From assembly GCF_035916875.1 (NCBI RefSeq), contig NZ_JAXUHN010000072.1, positions 1 through 64,000 of the forward strand: a stretch of DNA of 64,000 nucleotides, written 5' to 3'. Position 1 is the stretch's first letter. Each line of letters starts with the position of its first letter. The notes under the pieces were generated by a model that did not search any database, was not told where the DNA came from, and saw only the letters and a list, made by a program, of their open reading frames with translations. The DNA is from Methylomicrobium sp035916875. Lineage in GTDB: Bacteria > Pseudomonadota > Gammaproteobacteria > Methylococcales > Methylomonadaceae. Shown here piece by piece: positions 60,716 through 64,000 of the stretch. The position numbers and the translations under genes were made by a program.

Positions 60716-61936
60716 ATGGCACAACAAGCTGAACAAATCGATTTTCTTTGGGACGGCGTCGATAAGGCCGGCAATAAAATCAAAAAACGTCCCATTGCGG
60801 CGCTTAGCGTGACGATCGCCAAAGCCGATTTAAAACGTCAAGGCTATCGCGTCCTGAAAATCAAGAAAAAACCGAAACCCTTATTCAAGAAAGTCCAAAA
60901 AATAACGCCGGCCGATATTGCTGTGTTTGCGAGGCAACTCGCGACGATGCTCGGGGCTGGCGTGCCCCTGGTTCAGTCTTTCGATATCATCGGCAAGGGC
61001 CATGAGAATCCGAGCATGCAGGAGATGCTGTTGTCGATCAAGGCCAGCATCGAAGGCGGCAACACCCTGGCGCAAGCCTTGCGCGAAAAATCGTTGTATT
61101 TCGATGAATTGTTCTGCAATTTGGTTGAATCGGGCGAACAGGCGGGGGTATTGGAGGCCCTGCTCGATAAAATTGCGACTTACAAAGAAAAGACCGAATC
61201 GATCAAGAAGAAGATCAAGAAAGCGCTAACCTACCCGATCGCGGTCATCGTCGTCGCGGTGATTGTGACGACCATCCTGCTGATGTTCGTGGTGCCGGTG
61301 TTCGAAGATCTGTTCAAAAGCTTCGGCGCGGATTTGCCGGCTTTTACGCAAATGTTCATCAATATGTCGAAGTGGCTCAGAAGCTGGTGGTGGATACTGT
61401 TCGGAACGATCGGCGGCGTCGTTTATAGCTTTTTTTACTTCCAAAAACGTTCCTATGCCTTTAACCACTACCTGGATAGAACCTTGCTGAAGGTGCCGGT
61501 CGTCGGGATGATTCTGAATAAATCGGCGATCGCGCGCTTCGCCAGAACCTTGTCGACGATGTCGACGGCCGGGGTGCCGCTCGTCGAGGCCCTGGAGTCG
61601 GTTGCCGGCGCTTGTGGTAATATAGTCTACGCCGAAGCGGTCATGAAGATGCGCGAGGAAGTCGCAACCGGGCAGCGACTGCAGTTTGCGATGCAGCAAA
61701 CCAGTTTGTTCCCGCACATGGTTCAGCAAATGGTCGCGATCGGCGAAGAATCCGGTTCGATGGATGCGATGCTCGCCAAGGTCGCGGATTTTTATGAAGA
61801 AGAAGTCGACAATTTGATCGACAATTTGAGTAGCCTGATGGAGCCTTTGATCATGGCCATCCTCGGCGTATTGGTCGGAAGCCTTTTGATCGCGATGTAT
61901 CTGCCTATTTTCAAGTTAGGAGCTGCGATCGGCTGA
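60716..61936 (+). CDS. pilC: Type IV pilus inner-membrane platform protein PilC
   Basis: Membrane platform that couples PilB to the growing pilus, 406 residues. Two type II secretion F domains are seen, each with a FARQLATMLGAGVPLVQSF / FARTLSTMSTAGVPLVEAL motif, separated by a membrane segment, and a C-terminal helix (IMAILGVLVGSLLIAMYLPI). It is the second gene of the pilB-pilC-pilD set. Confidence 0.96.
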   Translation: MAQQAEQIDFLWDGVDKAGNKIKKRPIAALSVTIAKADLKRQGYRVLKIKKKPKPLFKKVQKITPADIAVFARQLATMLGAGVPLVQSFDIIGKGHENPSMQEMLLSIKASIEGGNTLAQALREKSLYFDELFCNLVESGEQAGVLEALLDKIATYKEKTESIKKKIKKALTYPIAVIVVAVIVTTILLMFVVPVFEDLFKSFGADLPAFTQMFINMSKWLRSWWWILFGTIGGVVYSFFYFQKRSYAFNHYLDRTLLKVPVVGMILNKSAIARFARTLSTMSTAGVPLVEALESVAGACGNIVYAEAVMKMREEVATGQRLQFAMQQTSLFPHMVQQMVAIGEESGSMDAMLAKVADFYEEEVDNLIDNLSSLMEPLIMAILGVLVGSLLIAMYLPIFKLGAAIG

Positions 61937-61995
61937 ACCGTATTGCGGTTTGTCGATACCCTCATCAACGATACGGAAATATTGATTTATATTAC

Positions 61996-62886
61996 ATGAC
62001 AGTACTGAGCGATTTTTTACCTTATATCGTTTTTATCATTGGCCTGATGGTCGGCAGTTTTCTGAATGTGGTAATCTACCGGCTGCCGATCATGATGTAC
62101 CTGGGGTGGCGCAAGGAATGCATCGAATTTTTGGAGCTTACGCCGGAGGCCGTGCCGGCGGCGCAAAGCGTCGGAAAGGTGCAATTAACTGAGGAAGAGC
62201 CTTTTGATCTGGTGCTGCCTTTATCGCGCTGCTCGTCATGCAAGACGCCGATCAAGCCCTATCAAAATATCCCAGTGTTGAGCTATCTGTTTTTGAAAGG
62301 CAAGTGTGCGCATTGCGGCGCCGGCATATCCTGGCGTTATCCCGCGATCGAACTGTTCACCGCCGTACTGTCCGCCGTGGTCGCCTGGCATTTCGGCTAC
62401 ACTCTGCAAACCTTTTTCGCGCTCTTTTTGACCTGGTCTCTGATCGCCTTGAGTTTTATCGATATAGATCATCATCTGTTGCCCGATTCGATCACTCTGC
62501 CGGTGCTGTGGGTCGGTGTGTTACTCAGCTTGTTCGGAATCTATACCGATGCGCATTCCAGCATCATTGGCGCGGCTGCCGGCTATAGCTCGCTCTGGAT
62601 TGTATTTCATCTATTTAAACTGGCTACCGGCAAGGAAGGGATGGGATTTGGCGACTTTAAACTGTTGGCTGTGTTCGGTGCCTGGCTTGGATGGCAAAGT
62701 CTGCCTGCGATCATTCTGCTTTCCACGTTGACCGGCGCCGTGTTCGGCATCGCTTCGATCATTTTCGCAAAACGCGATCATACCGCGCCGATCCCGTTCG
62801 GGCCCTATCTGGCTATTGCCGGCTGGATTGCGCTGCTATGGGGCGATACTATCAATCGCCTCTATCTCGGCTCGGTTGGTCTTTGA
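61996..62886 (+). CDS. pilD: Prepilin peptidase / N-methyltransferase PilD
   Basis: Bifunctional membrane enzyme that cleaves and N-methylates prepilins and type II pseudopilins, 296 residues. The N-terminal cytoplasmic loop has two CxxC pairs (CSSCKTPI, CAHCGAGI). The catalytic Asp pair is in IDIDHHLLPD and the GFGDFKL (GxGD) motif. About eight membrane helices are visible. It follows pilC by 59 bases and precedes coaE by 12. Confidence 0.96.
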   Translation: MTVLSDFLPYIVFIIGLMVGSFLNVVIYRLPIMMYLGWRKECIEFLELTPEAVPAAQSVGKVQLTEEEPFDLVLPLSRCSSCKTPIKPYQNIPVLSYLFLKGKCAHCGAGISWRYPAIELFTAVLSAVVAWHFGYTLQTFFALFLTWSLIALSFIDIDHHLLPDSITLPVLWVGVLLSLFGIYTDAHSSIIGAAAGYSSLWIVFHLFKLATGKEGMGFGDFKLLAVFGAWLGWQSLPAIILLSTLTGAVFGIASIIFAKRDHTAPIPFGPYLAIAGWIALLWGDTINRLYLGSVGL

Positions 62887-62898
62887 TAGCTCTTCATC

Positions 62899-63531
62899 AT
62901 GCTAAAAGTGGGACTGACAGGCGGCATCGGCTGTGGCAAAACGACAATCGCGAATCTGTTTGCCGGCATGGGCGTTCCAATCCTCGATGCCGATCAGGTC
63001 GGGCGTGAATTAACCGAAAAGGGTCAGCCGGCTCTGGATCGAATTCGTGAAGAATTCGGCCCGCAAGTCTTGAATTCTGACGGTTCACTCGATCGTTGCC
63101 GCCTCAAGCAAATTATTTTTGCCGATGCCACGCAAAAACTTAAACTTGAAGCCATTCTGCACCCCTTGATTTTTGCGGCTTTAATCGCAAAGACCGGACA
63201 GTTGGACTCACCTTACTGCATCATTAGTATTCCGCTATTATTCGAAACCAAAATGGAGTCGATCGTCGATCGGATTCTTGTCGTGGATTGCCCGCTCGAA
63301 TTGCAAATTGACCGCGTCAAGAAAAGAGACAAGCTGACCATTGAGATCGTCAAATCGATCATCGGCAGTCAGGTTACCCGGGATTATCGCCGCTCACATG
63401 CGGACGACCTGTTGAACAATGCGCAAGCCGACAATACACTTGCAGAACAAGTCAAAAAACTGCACAATTTATACATCTATTTAAGCGCCTGTCAGCATCA
63501 ACTTACCTGTGACCAACAAAATCACTTATGA
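62899..63531 (+). CDS. coaE: Dephospho-CoA kinase
   Basis: Last step of coenzyme A synthesis, 210 residues. P-loop GGIGCGKTT (8-16) and DADQVGRELTEKG at the start, SIPLLFET and DCPLELQIDRVKKRD (LID region) follow. The order pilD-coaE-zapD is conserved in gammaproteobacteria. The last 23 bases overlap the zapD start. Confidence 0.94.
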   Translation: MLKVGLTGGIGCGKTTIANLFAGMGVPILDADQVGRELTEKGQPALDRIREEFGPQVLNSDGSLDRCRLKQIIFADATQKLKLEAILHPLIFAALIAKTGQLDSPYCIISIPLLFETKMESIVDRILVVDCPLELQIDRVKKRDKLTIEIVKSIIGSQVTRDYRRSHADDLLNNAQADNTLAEQVKKLHNLYIYLSACQHQLTCDQQNHL

Positions 63532-64000
63532 ATTCCCTCTCAACGAGCGTATCCGGGTTTTCATTAGGCTCGAACAGCTTTTTAAACAATTCAATCATTT
63601 TGCAACCGGGGTGTCCGTTTGGGACAAACGTGCGGCGTTGAATGTGTTGCTGGATATCATGTCGATCTTCAGCCGCAACGATTTGAAGTCGGAACTTCTC
63701 AAAGAACTGGATCGCCAAGGCAAAGCTCTGAGCAGGCTTTCCCATAGCCAGGGCGTTGATATCGAAAAACTGGATCAGTTACTCAAAAGTGTGAGCCAGA
63801 TTAGCAAGAACCTTTACGCGTCGAGCGGCAAAATCGGCGTCCACGTAATGGAAAGCGATCTGTTTCAAAGCATCGCGCAACGCAGTTCGATTCCCGGCGG
63901 CACCTGTTCTTTCGATTTACCCGAGTTTCATTACTGGTTGGAACAAGACGAGTCGATCCGCTTGAAAGACCTGCAACAATGGAGCATTCCATTCAATGAC
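63509..64000 (+). CDS. zapD: Cell division protein ZapD, N-terminal part (runs off the right edge)
   Basis: FtsZ-bundling protein (YacF), of which 164 codons are visible. GTG 63509 begins TNKITYEFPLNERIRVFIRL, and SELLKELDRQGKAL plus SSIPGGTCSFDLPEFHYWL match the conserved core. The start overlaps the end of coaE by 23 bases. No stop occurs before the window end. In E. coli the full protein is 247 residues, so about a third is missing here. Confidence 0.93.
   Translation, partial: MTNKITYEFPLNERIRVFIRLEQLFKQFNHFATGVSVWDKRAALNVLLDIMSIFSRNDLKSELLKELDRQGKALSRLSHSQGVDIEKLDQLLKSVSQISKNLYASSGKIGVHVMESDLFQSIAQRSSIPGGTCSFDLPEFHYWLEQDESIRLKDLQQWSIPFND

Overview
The window reads as a stretch of chromosome from a gammaproteobacterium outside the enteric group. 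Gene orders typical of gammaproteobacteria are kept: lepA-lepB-DUF4845-rnc-era-recO-pdxJ, smc-zipA-ligase, lptF/lptG divergent from pepA-holC-valS, dksA-gluQ, and pilB-pilC-pilD-coaE-zapD. It has SMC rather than MukB. The mix of type IV pilus, SMC/ZipA, YfdX-like, MIF-like and CXXCG proteins suggests a methanotroph-like lineage (Methylococcales). That placement is inference only, because no methane-oxidation gene lies in the window. No rRNA, tRNA or CRISPR array was seen.

Layout. 1-332: the 5' end of an IS200/IS605 transposase with its two end hairpins, placed against a decapitated small ORF. 503-6676: the lepA to pdxJ housekeeping operon, with stop/start overlaps throughout. 6685-9991: a PP2C phosphatase, then on the minus strand a sigma-54 activator with no sensor domain coupled to a TauE/SafE-type membrane protein, then pyrF. 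9992-13958: an accessory envelope region with a YfdX-like helical-repeat protein, a surface-antigen-like lipoprotein, two membrane proteins, and a cluster of palindromes before trkA. 13999-16840: the trkA-trkH potassium uptake pair. 16874-27433: xseA, a P1B metal ATPase, a PepSY-like protein, rpiA-MIF-thpR, icd, a SulP transporter and an aminotransferase.

27545-33327: dksA-gluQ, a double-CXXC protein resembling a myxobacterial paralogue family, and a thioesterase/LolA-like/MMPL-exporter cassette known from aryl-polyene loci but here without polyketide genes. 33328-41360: a degraded intergenic stretch, a thioredoxin-fold protein with YqhA, metH, and several small hypothetical or membrane proteins, including a 43-residue transmembrane ORF. 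41468-50384: smc-zipA, an unusual NAD-type DNA ligase with altered conserved residues, and a diguanylate cyclase that runs into glpK. 50400-54000: small membrane proteins and lptG/lptF. 54105-64000: pepA-holC-valS, the pilus assembly genes, coaE and the start of zapD.

Most of the window is core metabolism, translation, cell division and envelope biogenesis. The most unusual items are the divergent ligase in the ligA position, the CXXCG-family protein, the sensorless sigma-54 activator with its membrane partner, the orphan LolA/MMPL cassette, the three-repeat YfdX-like protein and the palindrome cluster before trkA. I did not find a clear, wholly new multi-gene system.
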